From Crystallibacter degradans (GTDB taxonomy: Bacteria; Actinomycetota; Actinomycetes; Actinomycetales; Micrococcaceae), in assembly GCF_012952295.1 (NCBI RefSeq), contig NZ_JABBCH010000005.1, forward strand, positions 124,001 through 188,000: DNA of 64,000 nucleotides, given 5' to 3'. The notes beneath the pieces were generated by a model. It was not told the DNA's origin, did no database searches, and worked only from the letters and a program-made list of their open reading frames with translations. This document shows positions 1-10,040 of this stretch, piece by piece; positions within the stretch are counted from its first letter, which is position 1; each line of letters starts with the position of its first letter. The translations under genes and the position numbers were made by a program.

Positions 1-848
1 CCGCTGGGAACGGCGGCACAGATCACCCAGCGGTCGGCAATCCGATAAACGGCGCCGACGAAGACAAGATCGTTACCCGCGCAGCGGATGCCGGCAACGG
101 AGACGGCGCTGCCGGTTCCGGCCCGCCAGACACAGCCGAAACGGTACCGGCCAACGATGCAGGTGCCGACACCGCAGACACCGGAACCACCGAAGCAACC
201 GGTACCGCAACCCGGCCGGCAGCCGGGCCGCCGGGTTCGGTGCGAAGAGCGCCCGGCGATGGGGCCGATGAGTCCGAGGTGGAAGTGTGGGTGCGCCGGC
301 TGTATACGGCGCCGGGCACGGGACAGTTGCTGGGCATGGATTCGCGGGCGCGGTTGATGCCGGCCGGGATGCAACGCATGATCCAGGCCAGGGACCAGCT
401 CTGCCGCACGCCGTGGTGCGACGCACCGATCCGCCACCACGACCACGTCGTGCCCTGGCGTGACGCCGGGCAGACCAGCGAGATCAACGGGCAAGGGCTA
501 TGTGAAGCGTGTAACCTGGCGAAGGAAACCGACGGCTGGCACGCCCAAAGGGTCCCCGGTCCACGGCACACCGTGGAAACAACCACCCCGAGCGGACACA
601 CCTACGTGTCAACCGCACCAGCACTGCCGGGCACACCACTGGAGACCAATGCCGGCGAGAAGCGGAAGCCGACGCTGAATCCACAGTTGGAAGGGCTGCC
701 GCCTGAAGTGGAATCGATGCCTGTTCCCCAGGAAGACGCACTTCTGGAGGCAGTGGAAGAGCTAGCCGCCGAGGAACCGCACCCAACGCCCTTACGATAT
801 CCCGCTATCACCGGACGGACTGATTTCATCTATTACCGCGCGGCGTGA
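1..848 (+). CDS. HNH endonuclease, DUF222-type, C-terminal part (5' end outside window)
   Basis: The frame is open from base 3 to the TGA at 846-848 with no convincing start, so the gene enters from the left edge. The visible part has a low-complexity Ala/Gly/Thr/Asp-rich linker followed by an HNH nuclease domain: a Cys pair in CRTPWCDAP, then HHDHVVPW and a second Cys pair in [11 protein letters not shown]. This arrangement is typical of the C-terminus of the actinobacterial DUF222–HNH family, usually present in several copies per genome. The DUF222 part would lie off the window. Expected activity is metal-dependent DNA cleavage; the biological role is not established. A GTG at 240 is in frame, but it falls inside the linker and I read it as an internal valine. 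Confidence 0.85.
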   Translation, partial: AGNGGTDHPAVGNPINGADEDKIVTRAADAGNGDGAAGSGPPDTAETVPANDAGADTADTGTTEATGTATRPAAGPPGSVRRAPGDGADESEVEVWVRRLYTAPGTGQLLGMDSRARLMPAGMQRMIQARDQLCRTPWCDAPIRHHDHVVPWRDAGQTSEINGQGLCEACNLAKETDGWHAQRVPGPRHTVETTTPSGHTYVSTAPALPGTPLETNAGEKRKPTLNPQLEGLPPEVESMPVPQEDALLEAVEELAAEEPHPTPLRYPAITGRTDFIYYRAA

Positions 849-871
849 CCGGCAGAGGGACGAAGGGCGCG

Positions 872-3352
872 TCAGGACAGGCTCGGACCGACTGCGTCCA
901 CCGTCTGCGACAACGGAATGCCAGAGCCGTCCCGACGCCCATGTTCAGTGGGCAGTGAACGAGTTACGCCGCTTGTCGCGGAGGCCTTAGCCGGACCATG
1001 GCCTGCCCAGCCCAGGCTGAGCTGGTCTTCGCCCTTAAGGAAGCGATGCGCTCTCACCCCGGCCGTGGCCCTGCCCTTGGCTGGGAACTCCTCGAGTGCG
1101 GTGACCTTCACAGATCCCGGGGACGTGCCGGGCAATGCTTGGGCCGTTGTAGCAATAGTGACGACGACGGCGGCGGCATCGTCAGGATCCACAGCGCCGA
1201 AGAACACCACGTCGTCGTCTTCAGTCAGCTTGATGCCTGCCATGCCTCCGGCCGTCCGGCCTTGAGGTCGGACTGTGGCTGCCGCGAAGCGCAAGAATCT
1301 GGCCTGCCTGGTCATGAAGACCAGATCATCGCCCTCGGCAGCTGCCGTTACACCCACGATGTAGTCCTTGGGCTTGAGCGAAATGATGTCCCAGTCCTCA
1401 CGATTGAGCGGATAGTCCGGGCTGACTCGTTTGACGATTCCCCGGGCCGTACCAATGGCGAGAACGGCGTTCAGCGGCGCCAAGGCCACCAGGGTTTCCC
1501 CCTTGGCCAGCGTGATGAATTCCCGAGCAGGGACACCGCCGGTCAGATTCGGAACTCCCGCAGACGGAGCGAGGGCCGGCATGTCCACCACCTGCAGCCG
1601 GAGCATACGTCCCAGGGACGTAACGGCGGCGATCTCGGCCCGCGCCGAGGTTTTGACCACTGAGGTGAAGACATCGTGCTTGACGCGTTGGCCGCCGTCG
1701 AGCAACTCATCCTGATTGGCTGTCCGCGCCAATTGCCCTGAGGCCGAGAGGATCACCCAGCAGGGATCGTCGGCGATCTCCAGCTGGACGGGCGCTTTGG
1801 CTCCATTCTTGCTCGCAGGTGCCGCGGTGGCACCGGTAAGCGCTCCTGTGGCTTCCGATTCGAGCAAGACCGTCCGCCGGGGAGTGGCGTATTTGGCTGC
1901 GACTTCGCCGAGTTCATCCGAAACCAGCTGGCGCAGTTTGGGCTCGGAGTTCAGGATTTCTTCCAGCGCCGCAATGTCCTGGCGCAGCTGCTCCTGTTCC
2001 TTCTCCAGCTCAATCCGGGAGAACTTGGTCAGCTGCCGCAGCCTCAGCTCGAGGATGTGGTTGGCTTGGATCTCGGTGAGGTCGAAGACCGCGATGAGGC
2101 GCTGCCGGGCTTCGGCAGTTTCTTCCGAAGCGCGGATGATCTGGATGACCTCATCGATATCGACGATCGCGATGAGAAGACCTTCAACCAGATGGAGGCG
2201 GTCCTTCTTTTTGGCTAGCCGGAAGGCTGTGCGTCGTCGGACTACGTCGATGCGGTGATCTACGTAGACCTGGAGCAGCTCCAGGAGTCCCAGTGTCCGG
2301 GGCTGACCATCTACCAGCGTGACGTTGTTGATGCCAAAGGAATCTTCCATCGGCGAATAGCGGTACAGCTGCTGCAGTACGGCGTTGGGATTGAATCCGT
2401 TCTTAAGCTCGATGACCAGGCGCAGTCCGTGGCTGCGGTCGGTGAGGTCAACAATGTCGCTGATGCCCTGAAGCTTCTTGGACGTCACCGCGTCTTTAAT
2501 CTTTTCGATGACCTTCTCCGGACCAACCATGTAGGGCAGTTCAGTCACGACGAGCCCGGTCCGTCGGGCGGTCAGTTGTTCGACCTGGACGGTGGCGCGC
2601 GTCTTAAAGGAACCCCGGCCGGTGGCGTAGGCATCCCGGATACCACTAAGGCCGACAATCTTGCCGCCCGTGGGGAGGTCAGGCCCCGGCACAAAGCGCA
2701 TGATGTCATCGAGTTGCGCGTCCGGATTCTGGATCAGGTGCTGGGCTGCGCCGATAACTTCGCCAAGGTTGTGCGGGGCCATGTTGGTGGCCATACCGAC
2801 GGCGATACCTGAGGAGCCGTTGACCAATAGATTGGGAAATGCTGCCGGGAGGACTTCCGGTTGCATGATCTGGTTGTCATAGTTGGGCACGAAGTCGACG
2901 ACGTCTTCGTCCAGGTGGTCCGTCAGCGAGAGCGCCGACGCGGCGAGTCTGGCCTCTGTATACCGGGGCGCCGCAGGTCCGTCATCGAGCGAACCGAAGT
3001 TGCCGTGTCCGTCAATGAGGGGCATGCGCAGCGCGAACGACTGAGCCATGCGCACCATTGCGTCGTAGATGGCGGTGTCACCGTGCGGGTGCAGCTTACC
3101 CATTACTTCACCGACAACACGTGCACTCTTAACGTGACCGCGGTCCGGGCGCAGGCCCATCTCGCTCATCATGTACAGAATGCGCCGCTGCACGGGTTTC
3201 AGGCCGTCACGGGCATCAGGCAGCGCCCGTGAATAAATCACCGAATAGGCGTACTCCAGGAACGAGCCTTCCATTTCGGCCGTGACGTCAATGTCAACAA
3301 TGTTCTCGGTGTAGTCCGGTTCGTCCTGAACGGTCTTCTGTCGGCGGGCCAT
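872..3352 (-). CDS. parC: DNA topoisomerase IV-type subunit A (type IIA topoisomerase A subunit)
   Basis: 826 residues, ATG start. It is the DNA-cleaving subunit of a type IIA topoisomerase. The N-terminal breakage-reunion domain has [19 protein letters not shown], and the catalytic tyrosine is Tyr131 in [10 protein letters not shown]. The quinolone-resistance region [17 protein letters not shown] has Thr93 and Asp97 at the GyrA Ser83/Asp87 positions. The C-terminal beta-pinwheel lacks a canonical GyrA box: GGQRVKHD stands where QRRGGKG would be. That favours a topoisomerase IV-like ParC over the supercoiling GyrA. No B subunit is adjacent. It diverges from the Pat-like gene across 47 bases. 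The ParC/GyrA choice rests on the missing box. Confidence 0.88.
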   Translation of the reverse strand: MARRQKTVQDEPDYTENIVDIDVTAEMEGSFLEYAYSVIYSRALPDARDGLKPVQRRILYMMSEMGLRPDRGHVKSARVVGEVMGKLHPHGDTAIYDAMVRMAQSFALRMPLIDGHGNFGSLDDGPAAPRYTEARLAASALSLTDHLDEDVVDFVPNYDNQIMQPEVLPAAFPNLLVNGSSGIAVGMATNMAPHNLGEVIGAAQHLIQNPDAQLDDIMRFVPGPDLPTGGKIVGLSGIRDAYATGRGSFKTRATVQVEQLTARRTGLVVTELPYMVGPEKVIEKIKDAVTSKKLQGISDIVDLTDRSHGLRLVIELKNGFNPNAVLQQLYRYSPMEDSFGINNVTLVDGQPRTLGLLELLQVYVDHRIDVVRRRTAFRLAKKKDRLHLVEGLLIAIVDIDEVIQIIRASEETAEARQRLIAVFDLTEIQANHILELRLRQLTKFSRIELEKEQEQLRQDIAALEEILNSEPKLRQLVSDELGEVAAKYATPRRTVLLESEATGALTGATAAPASKNGAKAPVQLEIADDPCWVILSASGQLARTANQDELLDGGQRVKHDVFTSVVKTSARAEIAAVTSLGRMLRLQVVDMPALAPSAGVPNLTGGVPAREFITLAKGETLVALAPLNAVLAIGTARGIVKRVSPDYPLNREDWDIISLKPKDYIVGVTAAAEGDDLVFMTRQARFLRFAAATVRPQGRTAGGMAGIKLTEDDDVVFFGAVDPDDAAAVVVTIATTAQALPGTSPGSVKVTALEEFPAKGRATAGVRAHRFLKGEDQLSLGWAGHGPAKASATSGVTRSLPTEHGRRDGSGIPLSQTVDAVGPSLS

Positions 3353-3387
3353 GTGAAAAGCTCGGGTCCTTACTGCTTATTAACGGT

Positions 3388-3393
3388 TACAGT
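3388..3393 (+). promoter_or_regulatory. Candidate -10 element placing transcription start at the ATG (leaderless)
   Basis: TACAGT at 3388-3393 fits the actinobacterial TANNNT -10 hexamer. Six bases separate it from the ATG at 3400, and no Shine-Dalgarno sequence lies upstream of that ATG. The transcript would therefore begin at or next to the start codon. This is inferred from spacing only; no clear -35 is visible. Confidence 0.4.
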
Positions 3394-3399
3394 GAGTCT

Positions 3400-6108
3400 A
3401 TGGCGGAAGAGGCGCAAACCCCTGATTATCCAGAATACTGGGAAGCTGATGTCGTCCTACGAGACGGCGGTACAGCGCATTTACGCCCTATCGTCCCGGA
3501 GGATGCAGAGGCGCTCCAGGCCTTCCACGTAGGTCAGTCGGAGAGCTCAATCTATCTGCGTTTCTTCACTTACAAGTCCAAGCTCAGTTCACGTGAGCTG
3601 GCGCGTTTCACCAACGTGGACTATAGCAACCGCGTCGCCTTTGTCATCACCATTGCGAGCGAAATAATCGGAATCGGCCGCTATGACCGGCTGGATGATC
3701 CGGCGGAAGCCGAGGTCGCGTTCAACATAGCGGATACCCACCAGAGCCGTGGTCTCGGCTCTATTCTGCTGGAGCATCTGGCCGCCGCCGCGCGGGAGAA
3801 CGGCATCCGCAAGTTCTCGGCCGAAGTACTGCCCGAGAACCGCAAGATGATTACCGTTTTCAACGACGCCGGTTATGAAGTCCAGCGTCGTTTTGACGAC
3901 GGCGTGGTGATGCTTGAATTCGACATCGACCCCACGGAGCGCTCCAGAGCGGTGATGGAATCGCGCGAGCACCGTGCAGAGGCGCGCAGCGTCGCCGCGC
4001 TGCTGGCGCCGTCGTCAATAGCAGTCATCGGCGCCAGCCGCGAGTGGGGCAGTGTGGGTTTTTCGCTGCTGGAGCACATCGTGGAGGGCGGCTTCCAAGG
4101 GACCGTTTATGCCATCAATCCGCAGGCTTTTGAGCTCGGAGGTCTGGTTTCATACGCCACGATCGCCGAGGTGCCCCACGAGGTGCAGTTGGCCATCATC
4201 GCCGTCCCCTATGACCAAGTTCTCAAAGTAGTGCAGGAATGCGCTGATGCCGGGGTGAAGGGACTCATCGTTGCCACCGGCGGATTTGCTGATGACCGGG
4301 TTGAAGGACTGTCGCGCCAGCGGGAGCTGGTTCGCAACGCCCGTGCAAACGGCATGCGGGTGATCGGGCCGGCATCGCTGGGCATCATCAACACCGATCC
4401 CAAAGTGTCGCTCAACGCCTCGATGGCGCCGAAACTGCCGAAGCTCGGGCCGTTGGGACTTTTCAGCCAGTCCGCAGCCATCGGCGTGATGCTCTATGCC
4501 GCCGCTGCAAGGCGCGGGCTCGGACTATCTTCCACGCTGTCGGCCGGAAACCGGGCAGACGTTTCCGGGAACGACGTTATGCAGTACTGGGAAGATGATC
4601 CGGCTACCAGCGCCGTTGGTTTGTATCTCGAGTCCTTCGGCAACCCCAGAAAGTTCTCGCGCATCGCCCGCAGGCTCTCCCGCAGCAAACCGGTCATTGT
4701 GGCGAAATCGGACCTCATGGGACTGCAACTGCCGCCTGGACATCATGTGCGGACCACGCAGGCTCCACAGGGCGCTTTGGATGCGATGCTGCGCCAATCC
4801 GGAGTCATCCGGGTCGGAACCAATGAAGAACTGATGGACATCGCCCAGATCCTCGTGAGCCAGGCGCTGCCGCAGGGGCCCGGACTGGCAGTTTTCAGCA
4901 ATTCGCTGGCTTTGGGCAAGGTGGTAGCGGATGCGGCCGCCACCCACGAACTGAAGGTGGCCCGTCTGGAAACGGGCTTGGACCTGAACAGCGGCCAGTC
5001 CGTTGCCTTGGACCTGCTGCGCCGGAGGCTGATGGAGGCCCTGCGCTCACCCGACGTGCATTCTGCCGTCGTTACCCTCCTGCCCGCCGTCGGACTGGGT
5101 ACGGATGATGTAGCAAGGGTTCTGCAGGAGTGCTCCGCGGAAGCGGGCAAACCTGTAGTAGCTGCCTTTACCGGGATTCTTGATCCAGCGGTGCGGGTTG
5201 AAGGACTGCTCGCCGCCGATACCGCGGGGCAAGTGGGTGCGCGTCAGCCTGCCGTCCCCAGCTACTCAAGTCCCGGTGCCGCGATCGCTGCGCTGTCGGC
5301 GGTAGTCCGCTACACCGAGTGGCTGGCAAGGGACCAAGGCGAGGTTGTCGAGCCGACCGGGCTGCGCCGTGAGGAGGCTGCTGCACTGATTGACGGCCTC
5401 ATCGAAGGTGTCTCCGGGGCGCGGCTTGTCACCACGACGACGGAGCAAGCCGGCGAGCTGCTCGCGTGCTACGGGATGTCGGTGCTGCCGTCTGCGGGTT
5501 TCACTACGGCGGACGAAGCGGTAGCTGCTGCCGACTCTCTGGGCTGGCCGGTGGCGCTGAAAGCCACTGACGAGCGACTGCGCCAGCGACTGGATCTGGG
5601 TGGAGTGCGGCTCAATATCGTGAATGCCGAGTCGCTTCGGCACAACATCGAACACATGCGCCAGACCCTTAAGCCGTTTGGCGACATCGGTTTGGAGATC
5701 CAGGCCATGGCGCCTTCCGGCCAGTCCTGCACGGTGCGAGCGATCGAAGATCCGCTGCTGGGACCAGTCGTCTCCTTCGGGCTGGCAGGCGACGCAGTGA
5801 ACCTGCTGGGGGACTGGTCCCATCGGATTCCGCCGCTGACCTCGGTGGACGTGGCGGACCTAGTGCGCGGTCCGCGGGCGGCAACAAAGCTGTTCGGATA
5901 CCAGGGCCTGCCGGCAGTGGACGTCGCCTCGCTCGAAGACCTCGTTAACCGCGTGGCCCTGATGAAGGACGATCATCCCGAAATCGCCTTGCTCGAATTC
6001 AACCCCGTGCTGGTGTCGCCGCAGGGTCTGACGGTGCTCAGCGCGGACCTGCGGTTGGCCAACCACGCCCAGCGCACGGACAGTGCGCGCCGCGCGATGC
6101 GGGACTGA
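3400..6108 (+). CDS. GNAT acetyltransferase fused to an NDP-forming acyl-CoA synthetase (Pat-like protein acetyltransferase)
   Basis: 902 residues. Residues ~15-180 are a GNAT domain with the acetyl-CoA loop QSRGLG at 115-120. Next come a CoA-binding Rossmann domain starting ~205 (SIAVIGASREWGSVGFSL), a succinyl-CoA-ligase-like region ~330-640, and an ATP-grasp domain ~680-895. The family includes protein lysine acetyltransferases such as enterobacterial Pat, which typically modify acyl-CoA synthetases, but there the GNAT domain is C-terminal; here it is N-terminal. Whether the synthetase part is catalytic or a regulatory sensor cannot be read from sequence. It diverges from parC and probably has a leaderless transcript. 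Confidence 0.85.
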   Translation: MAEEAQTPDYPEYWEADVVLRDGGTAHLRPIVPEDAEALQAFHVGQSESSIYLRFFTYKSKLSSRELARFTNVDYSNRVAFVITIASEIIGIGRYDRLDDPAEAEVAFNIADTHQSRGLGSILLEHLAAAARENGIRKFSAEVLPENRKMITVFNDAGYEVQRRFDDGVVMLEFDIDPTERSRAVMESREHRAEARSVAALLAPSSIAVIGASREWGSVGFSLLEHIVEGGFQGTVYAINPQAFELGGLVSYATIAEVPHEVQLAIIAVPYDQVLKVVQECADAGVKGLIVATGGFADDRVEGLSRQRELVRNARANGMRVIGPASLGIINTDPKVSLNASMAPKLPKLGPLGLFSQSAAIGVMLYAAAARRGLGLSSTLSAGNRADVSGNDVMQYWEDDPATSAVGLYLESFGNPRKFSRIARRLSRSKPVIVAKSDLMGLQLPPGHHVRTTQAPQGALDAMLRQSGVIRVGTNEELMDIAQILVSQALPQGPGLAVFSNSLALGKVVADAAATHELKVARLETGLDLNSGQSVALDLLRRRLMEALRSPDVHSAVVTLLPAVGLGTDDVARVLQECSAEAGKPVVAAFTGILDPAVRVEGLLAADTAGQVGARQPAVPSYSSPGAAIAALSAVVRYTEWLARDQGEVVEPTGLRREEAAALIDGLIEGVSGARLVTTTTEQAGELLACYGMSVLPSAGFTTADEAVAAADSLGWPVALKATDERLRQRLDLGGVRLNIVNAESLRHNIEHMRQTLKPFGDIGLEIQAMAPSGQSCTVRAIEDPLLGPVVSFGLAGDAVNLLGDWSHRIPPLTSVDVADLVRGPRAATKLFGYQGLPAVDVASLEDLVNRVALMKDDHPEIALLEFNPVLVSPQGLTVLSADLRLANHAQRTDSARRAMRD

Positions 6109-6156
6109 GACGGTGCGCAGTTCGCTTTAGCTGACCGGCTGCGCAAAAATGGACTC

Positions 6157-6822
6157 ATGAGCCATTCTTCAACCACCGAACAGCGCAGCCTCGACGAGGA
6201 CCTGAACAGGGCAGGTTTCTACCCCGTTATGGTGGCCGATGTGGTTCATGACGCCCTCGACGAGCGCGAACCGCTGTCCCACGTGGTGCACTTGGAAACC
6301 CATTTTGACCGCAACGAAGTGCATCGCCACATCACCGTCTTGGTCCTGACAGAGGACATGCTGGTGATCACGCATGTCGACGACCAGCAGCTGGACGATG
6401 CCGGACAGCAGATGGTTGCGCAGATTTCCACGGAATCGGTCCCGGTCAGCCAGATCCGTTCCGTCGTGCTCAGCTACATTTACGCCCAGCCCCAGGACTA
6501 CAAGCCATCGGATCAGGCCCGGGAGCTCACGCTGGCTATCGCCTGGTCAGGCGGGCAGCGCCTGGATATGGGACCGGCAGGGTGCGCGGATCCGCAGTGC
6601 GATGCGGACCACGGCTACACCGGCAACATTGTGCAGGAGGACATCGTCCTGCGGGTCAGCGCCGAAGCGGACGGGGCGCAGGCCGTCCGGAACGCCAAGA
6701 GCTTTGCCCGCGCACTGCGGAAGGTCAATACCTCCACCCCGGTCCCGGTCCGGGCCGCGGAAACGGTGCAGCCGCGACAACGGTTGGGGTCCAGGCTGGC
6801 CCGCGGACATCACCAGCGCTAG
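6157..6822 (+). CDS. DUF5998 family protein
   Basis: 221 residues, ATG start. A compact soluble protein without signal peptide or membrane segment. The middle carries an acidic/His-rich stretch (HVVHLETHFDRNEVHRH) and a CADPQCDADHGYTG segment that could bind a metal, followed by a basic Pro/Arg tail. I recognise it as the actinobacterial DUF5998 family, whose function is unknown. It ends one base before the phosphatase-family gene, so the two are probably co-transcribed and translationally coupled. Confidence 0.75.
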   Translation: MSHSSTTEQRSLDEDLNRAGFYPVMVADVVHDALDEREPLSHVVHLETHFDRNEVHRHITVLVLTEDMLVITHVDDQQLDDAGQQMVAQISTESVPVSQIRSVVLSYIYAQPQDYKPSDQARELTLAIAWSGGQRLDMGPAGCADPQCDADHGYTGNIVQEDIVLRVSAEADGAQAVRNAKSFARALRKVNTSTPVPVRAAETVQPRQRLGSRLARGHHQR

Positions 6823-6823
6823 C

Positions 6824-8032
6824 ATGCCGCAGCACCACGAACCGCTGCCCCCGGCACCCGGCTTCGGCCGCGACACCATCGCCGACGTCTTCAGCAGTGC
6901 GGCAGCAGCCCTTGACGTGCCGGGTTTCGAGAATGTCCTGGGCCTGCCCGGCGCCAGACGCATCTGTGTAGTTATGGTGGACGGGCTGGGCAAGGCCCTG
7001 CTCAAACAGCGCGGCGGGCATGCGCCGTTCCTGCGCAAATGCCTCGAAAACTCGCGCACGCTGCGCAGCGCCTTCCCATCGACGACGGCGTCGTCGCTCG
7101 CCAGTTTAGGGACCGGTCTCGAGCCCGGTCTGCATGGCATGGTTGGCTACGACGTGCTGGACCCGGCGCAGGACAAGGTAGTCAACCAGCTGGGCGGCTG
7201 GGACGCGGAAGTGGACCCGCGCAAGTGGCAGCCGCATGCCACCGTCTTCGAACGTGCTGCTGAGCACGTGTCCGTGGTGACTGTCAGTCTGCCCAAGTTT
7301 GCCAACTCCGGAATGACGCAGGCCGCGCTGCGCGGTGGATCCTTCATCCCGGCGACGACGGGTCATGCCCGGACCCAAGCCACAGTCGAGGCCCTGGCCG
7401 GGCAGGACCGGGCGCTGGTGTATCTGTATTTCAACGAGCTGGACAAGGCCGGACACCGCTATGGCAGCGCGTCGGTGGAATGGGGCAATGCGCTGGAGGA
7501 GCTGGATTCGGACATGCGCCGCCTGGCCGGCCAGCTGCCCGCCGACACGCTGCTCCTGCTGACTGCAGACCACGGCATGCTGGATGTCTCCCGTGAACAC
7601 CGGTACGACTATTCCCTCCAGCCGGAACTGGTCGAGGGGGTCCGCCACACGGGCGGTGAACCGCGTCTGGTGCATTTGTATCTAGAGCCCGACGTCGGTG
7701 AGCGGCAACGCGACAAACTCACCACAGCATGGCGTGAGTCTTACGGCAAGCATGCCTGGATTCTCAATCGGGACGAAGCCGTCGCCCATGGACTTTTCGG
7801 CCGCGTGGATGCCTCTGTTCTACCCAGGATCGGGGATCTGATGATCGCGGCGCGGGAGCCGATCGCCCTGTACGATACGCGCAGAGTATCGGAGCGTGCC
7901 ATGGACGTCGTGGGCCAGCATGGTTCATTGACCCGGGCCGAACGCGACGTGCCGCTACTGACGCTGGGCTCAACGGTCCGTTCATCCGGCAAAAAACCAC
8001 AGCTAAAGGAAAGTAAGAGCCGGCGGACCTGA
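6824..8032 (+). CDS. Alkaline phosphatase superfamily / nucleotide pyrophosphatase-type enzyme
   Basis: 402 residues from the ATG at 6824, one base after the DUF5998 stop; the open frame runs further upstream but only antisense-like sequence lies there. Motifs fit the type I phosphodiesterase/nucleotide pyrophosphatase fold: VVMVDGLGKAL (first metal Asp), FPSTTASSLASLGTGLEPG (nucleophile Thr), FNELDKAGHRYG (Asp and His ligands), LLTADHGM (Asp-His) and VRHTGGEPR (final His). All six zinc-ligand positions therefore appear to be present. No signal peptide is visible, so a cytoplasmic enzyme is likely. Substrate is unknown; hydrolysis of a phosphodiester or pyrophosphate is expected. Confidence 0.8.
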   Translation: MPQHHEPLPPAPGFGRDTIADVFSSAAAALDVPGFENVLGLPGARRICVVMVDGLGKALLKQRGGHAPFLRKCLENSRTLRSAFPSTTASSLASLGTGLEPGLHGMVGYDVLDPAQDKVVNQLGGWDAEVDPRKWQPHATVFERAAEHVSVVTVSLPKFANSGMTQAALRGGSFIPATTGHARTQATVEALAGQDRALVYLYFNELDKAGHRYGSASVEWGNALEELDSDMRRLAGQLPADTLLLLTADHGMLDVSREHRYDYSLQPELVEGVRHTGGEPRLVHLYLEPDVGERQRDKLTTAWRESYGKHAWILNRDEAVAHGLFGRVDASVLPRIGDLMIAAREPIALYDTRRVSERAMDVVGQHGSLTRAERDVPLLTLGSTVRSSGKKPQLKESKSRRT

Positions 8033-8084
8033 CCGGTTCGGGCCGCCCTGCTGCTCCGATGGCTGCGGGACGCAGCCGTCCGGC

Positions 8085-9338
8085 TTACTCGTGCTTGGTG
8101 CCGAAAACGATCTCGTCCCAGCTCGGGACGCTGGAGCGCTTCGGTTTCATCGACCGCTTGCGCTGCTGCTCTTCGGCCGCCGCCGCATCTGCCGACGCCA
8201 CCGCTTCCGCAGGTTCCGTCGGCTCGGCGCTTTGGTCCTGGTCTGCCGAGGCCGGTTCGGAGGCAGCGTCCGCTGCCGCATCCGTACGGTCCTCCGGCAA
8301 GGGGGCACCGGAGACCGTTATTTCCCTGGTCTCCATGCTGACACCCGGATGAAGATCGAGCGAACGATCGGCCCCGTGGTCAGCTGGGGCGAGACTGAGC
8401 GTGAACGGACTGCTCGGCCGCCCACCGTTGCCGTCTGCATCCGTATCATCCCCGGCGAGGATCCCCTCACGCGGATGGGCGGCGGGGATGCCGCCTTGAG
8501 TCAGCAGGAGTGCAAGCGCGTCGTCGGCTTCTTCGTCAACGCCGAGCCGCTGGCCGCGGCGGGAACGAAGCACTTCCAACAGATTGTCCGAGTCCGTGGT
8601 GTCTTCGTCCCCCGCGGCGGAGTCAGTTTCGGGATCAGCGTTGGTGTCTGCCTCGAAGTCGAAGACCCGGTCAGCCACGGCCGTGAGGCGCCGCGCCGGG
8701 ACGGGACCGTCCAAGGGCTCCAGTTCACTGAGTTGCTGCGCCCAGCGGTTGCTGTTCTGCACGGTTTTGCTGGTGGGGCTGTAAAGCCACTTGGCGGGAG
8801 GTTCCTCGCCGATTGAACCGCTGGCAACAGCGGGCGGATCGAAACGTGCAATGACCTCCCACGCGCCGTCCTGACGCCGCCAGGAGTCCCACTCCAATGA
8901 GGCCGCGTCGATGCCGAACGCATTCACGCGGTGGGCGACCATCTCGCCTAGGGTAGCGGGAGCATCTCCGAAGGCAGAGCGGTAGCTGTCGTGTGACGGC
9001 AGTGCCGAAGCGACCTCAACCCGCTGCGCCTGCTGGACCATGTATTCCCGCTCGGCCCGGACCGGTCCCTCGTACCGCAGGATACGTGCCATGTCGAGGC
9101 CCGATTCGGCGGCGACCTGTTCCGCGGAGGCTCCGGCACGGATCCGCGCCTGAATCTCGCGGGGGGACATCGCGGCGCCCCCGTTCTCCGAATCAGCAGC
9201 GGGAACCCGCACTGACGGGCGCGCTGCTGCGGAACGGAGCGCTTCATCAATCGCCAGGCGGTAACTTTCCCCGCCGCCCCCGCTCAACAGCAGATGTTCG
9301 CCATCCTCATGGACACCCACCAGCCGTAGATCCTGCAT
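8085..9338 (-). CDS. sepH: Septation protein SepH
   Basis: 417 residues, ATG preceded by a good GGAGGG ribosome site. The N-terminal DUF3071 domain (~1-230) begins MQDLRLVGVHEDGEHLLL and contains a helix-turn-helix segment (MSPREIQARIRAGASAEQVAAES). A long acidic, low-complexity region follows, ending in a conserved basic C-terminal motif (SSVPSWDEIVFGTK). SepH of Streptomyces and mycobacteria binds FtsZ and promotes Z-ring assembly. Domain order and the conserved tail match that family. The disordered acidic centre varies in length between species. Confidence 0.9.
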   Translation of the reverse strand: MQDLRLVGVHEDGEHLLLSGGGGESYRLAIDEALRSAAARPSVRVPAADSENGGAAMSPREIQARIRAGASAEQVAAESGLDMARILRYEGPVRAEREYMVQQAQRVEVASALPSHDSYRSAFGDAPATLGEMVAHRVNAFGIDAASLEWDSWRRQDGAWEVIARFDPPAVASGSIGEEPPAKWLYSPTSKTVQNSNRWAQQLSELEPLDGPVPARRLTAVADRVFDFEADTNADPETDSAAGDEDTTDSDNLLEVLRSRRGQRLGVDEEADDALALLLTQGGIPAAHPREGILAGDDTDADGNGGRPSSPFTLSLAPADHGADRSLDLHPGVSMETREITVSGAPLPEDRTDAAADAASEPASADQDQSAEPTEPAEAVASADAAAAEEQQRKRSMKPKRSSVPSWDEIVFGTKHE

Positions 9339-9640
9339 GAAAACCCTCCACCAGACGACAATTCCTCACTGAAACTCTGCCACCGATACTGCCTAATACC
9401 TACTGTTTAGGCGGGTGTGGCGTGCAGTTCATGCCCGAAGTTTCGCCGTTTGGGCGCTTATCTGGGTGCCCACGGAGAAAACGGTTTGGTATTCAGGCTT
9501 CGAATAGGCCACAATCTTCGCGTTATGGGCACAAAATCCCCGCCGCGGGCGTTGTGACCAAACACATCATCGGGCGTGATGGGCTTGCCGGCCCGGAAGA
9601 CCGGCTTACAACTGCAACACCGGAGCGTGAATACACAATT
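9339..9640. other. Divergent intergenic region between sepH and the DUF4193 gene
   Basis: About 300 bases without a convincing gene; it should hold promoters for both flanking genes. An imperfect hairpin-like CCTAA...TTAGG pair sits near 9391-9412. An in-frame extension of the DUF4193 frame to 9422 is possible but has no ribosome site and unusual composition, so I leave it as leader. No riboswitch or small RNA is recognised. Confidence 0.4.
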
Positions 9641-9940
9641 ATGGCGACTGATTATGATGCGCCTCGCAAGACCGATGAGGAGACCAGCGAGGAATCCATC
9701 GCGGAGCTGAAGACCCACCGCACGAGCAAGCAGTCCGCCGTCGTTGACGAGGACGAAGCAGAAGCGGCCGAAGGATTCGAACTGCCGGGGGCGGACCTGT
9801 CCAGCGAAGAGCTGACGGTGCGCATCATGCCTGCACAGGCAGACGAATTCACCTGTGCATCATGTTTCCTCGTCCGTCACCGGTCCCAGGTGGCCAGGGA
9901 AAAGGACGGGCTCCTGTACTGCAAGGATTGTGAAGGCTAA
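9641..9940 (+). CDS. DUF4193 family protein
   Basis: 99 residues from the ATG at 9641 (MATDYDAPRKTDEETSEESI). The N-terminal two thirds are strongly acidic and probably disordered. The C-terminus has two CxxC pairs, CASCF and CKDC, that look like a small zinc ribbon. This is the widespread actinobacterial DUF4193 family (the Rv2699c type), of unknown function. The conserved neighbourhood with sepH, DUF3093 and dut supports the call. It is convergent with the DUF3093 gene, with a hairpin between them. Confidence 0.85.
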   Translation: MATDYDAPRKTDEETSEESIAELKTHRTSKQSAVVDEDEAEAAEGFELPGADLSSEELTVRIMPAQADEFTCASCFLVRHRSQVAREKDGLLYCKDCEG

Positions 9941-10006
9941 GCGGCCCTACTTGCCGGCGGCAGTGGTTGCCGGAGAGCAGCCGCTGCCGCACACGGTGAA
10001 CACGCG

Positions 10007-10027
10007 GGCGGCCAGGTGATGGCCGCC
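10007..10027. terminator. Stem-loop between convergent DUF4193 and DUF3093 genes
   Basis: Perfect 8-bp stem GGCGGCCA/TGGCCGCC with a 5-base loop, between the stops of two convergent genes. No T-tract follows, so it may be a weak or Rho-assisted bidirectional terminator. Confidence 0.45.
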
Positions 10028-10040
10028 GGTGGTCCGCTCG

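Noticed and set aside
1-848. HNH gene as part of a mobile intron or defence island
   Set aside because: DUF222–HNH proteins are scattered in actinobacterial chromosomes, and nothing nearby (reverse transcriptase, integrase, restriction genes) supports a mobile or defence context within the window.
9391-9412. CCTAA...TTAGG pair near sepH as an iron box
   Set aside because: The half-sites are in the reverse order to a DtxR/IdeR box and the middle does not fit.
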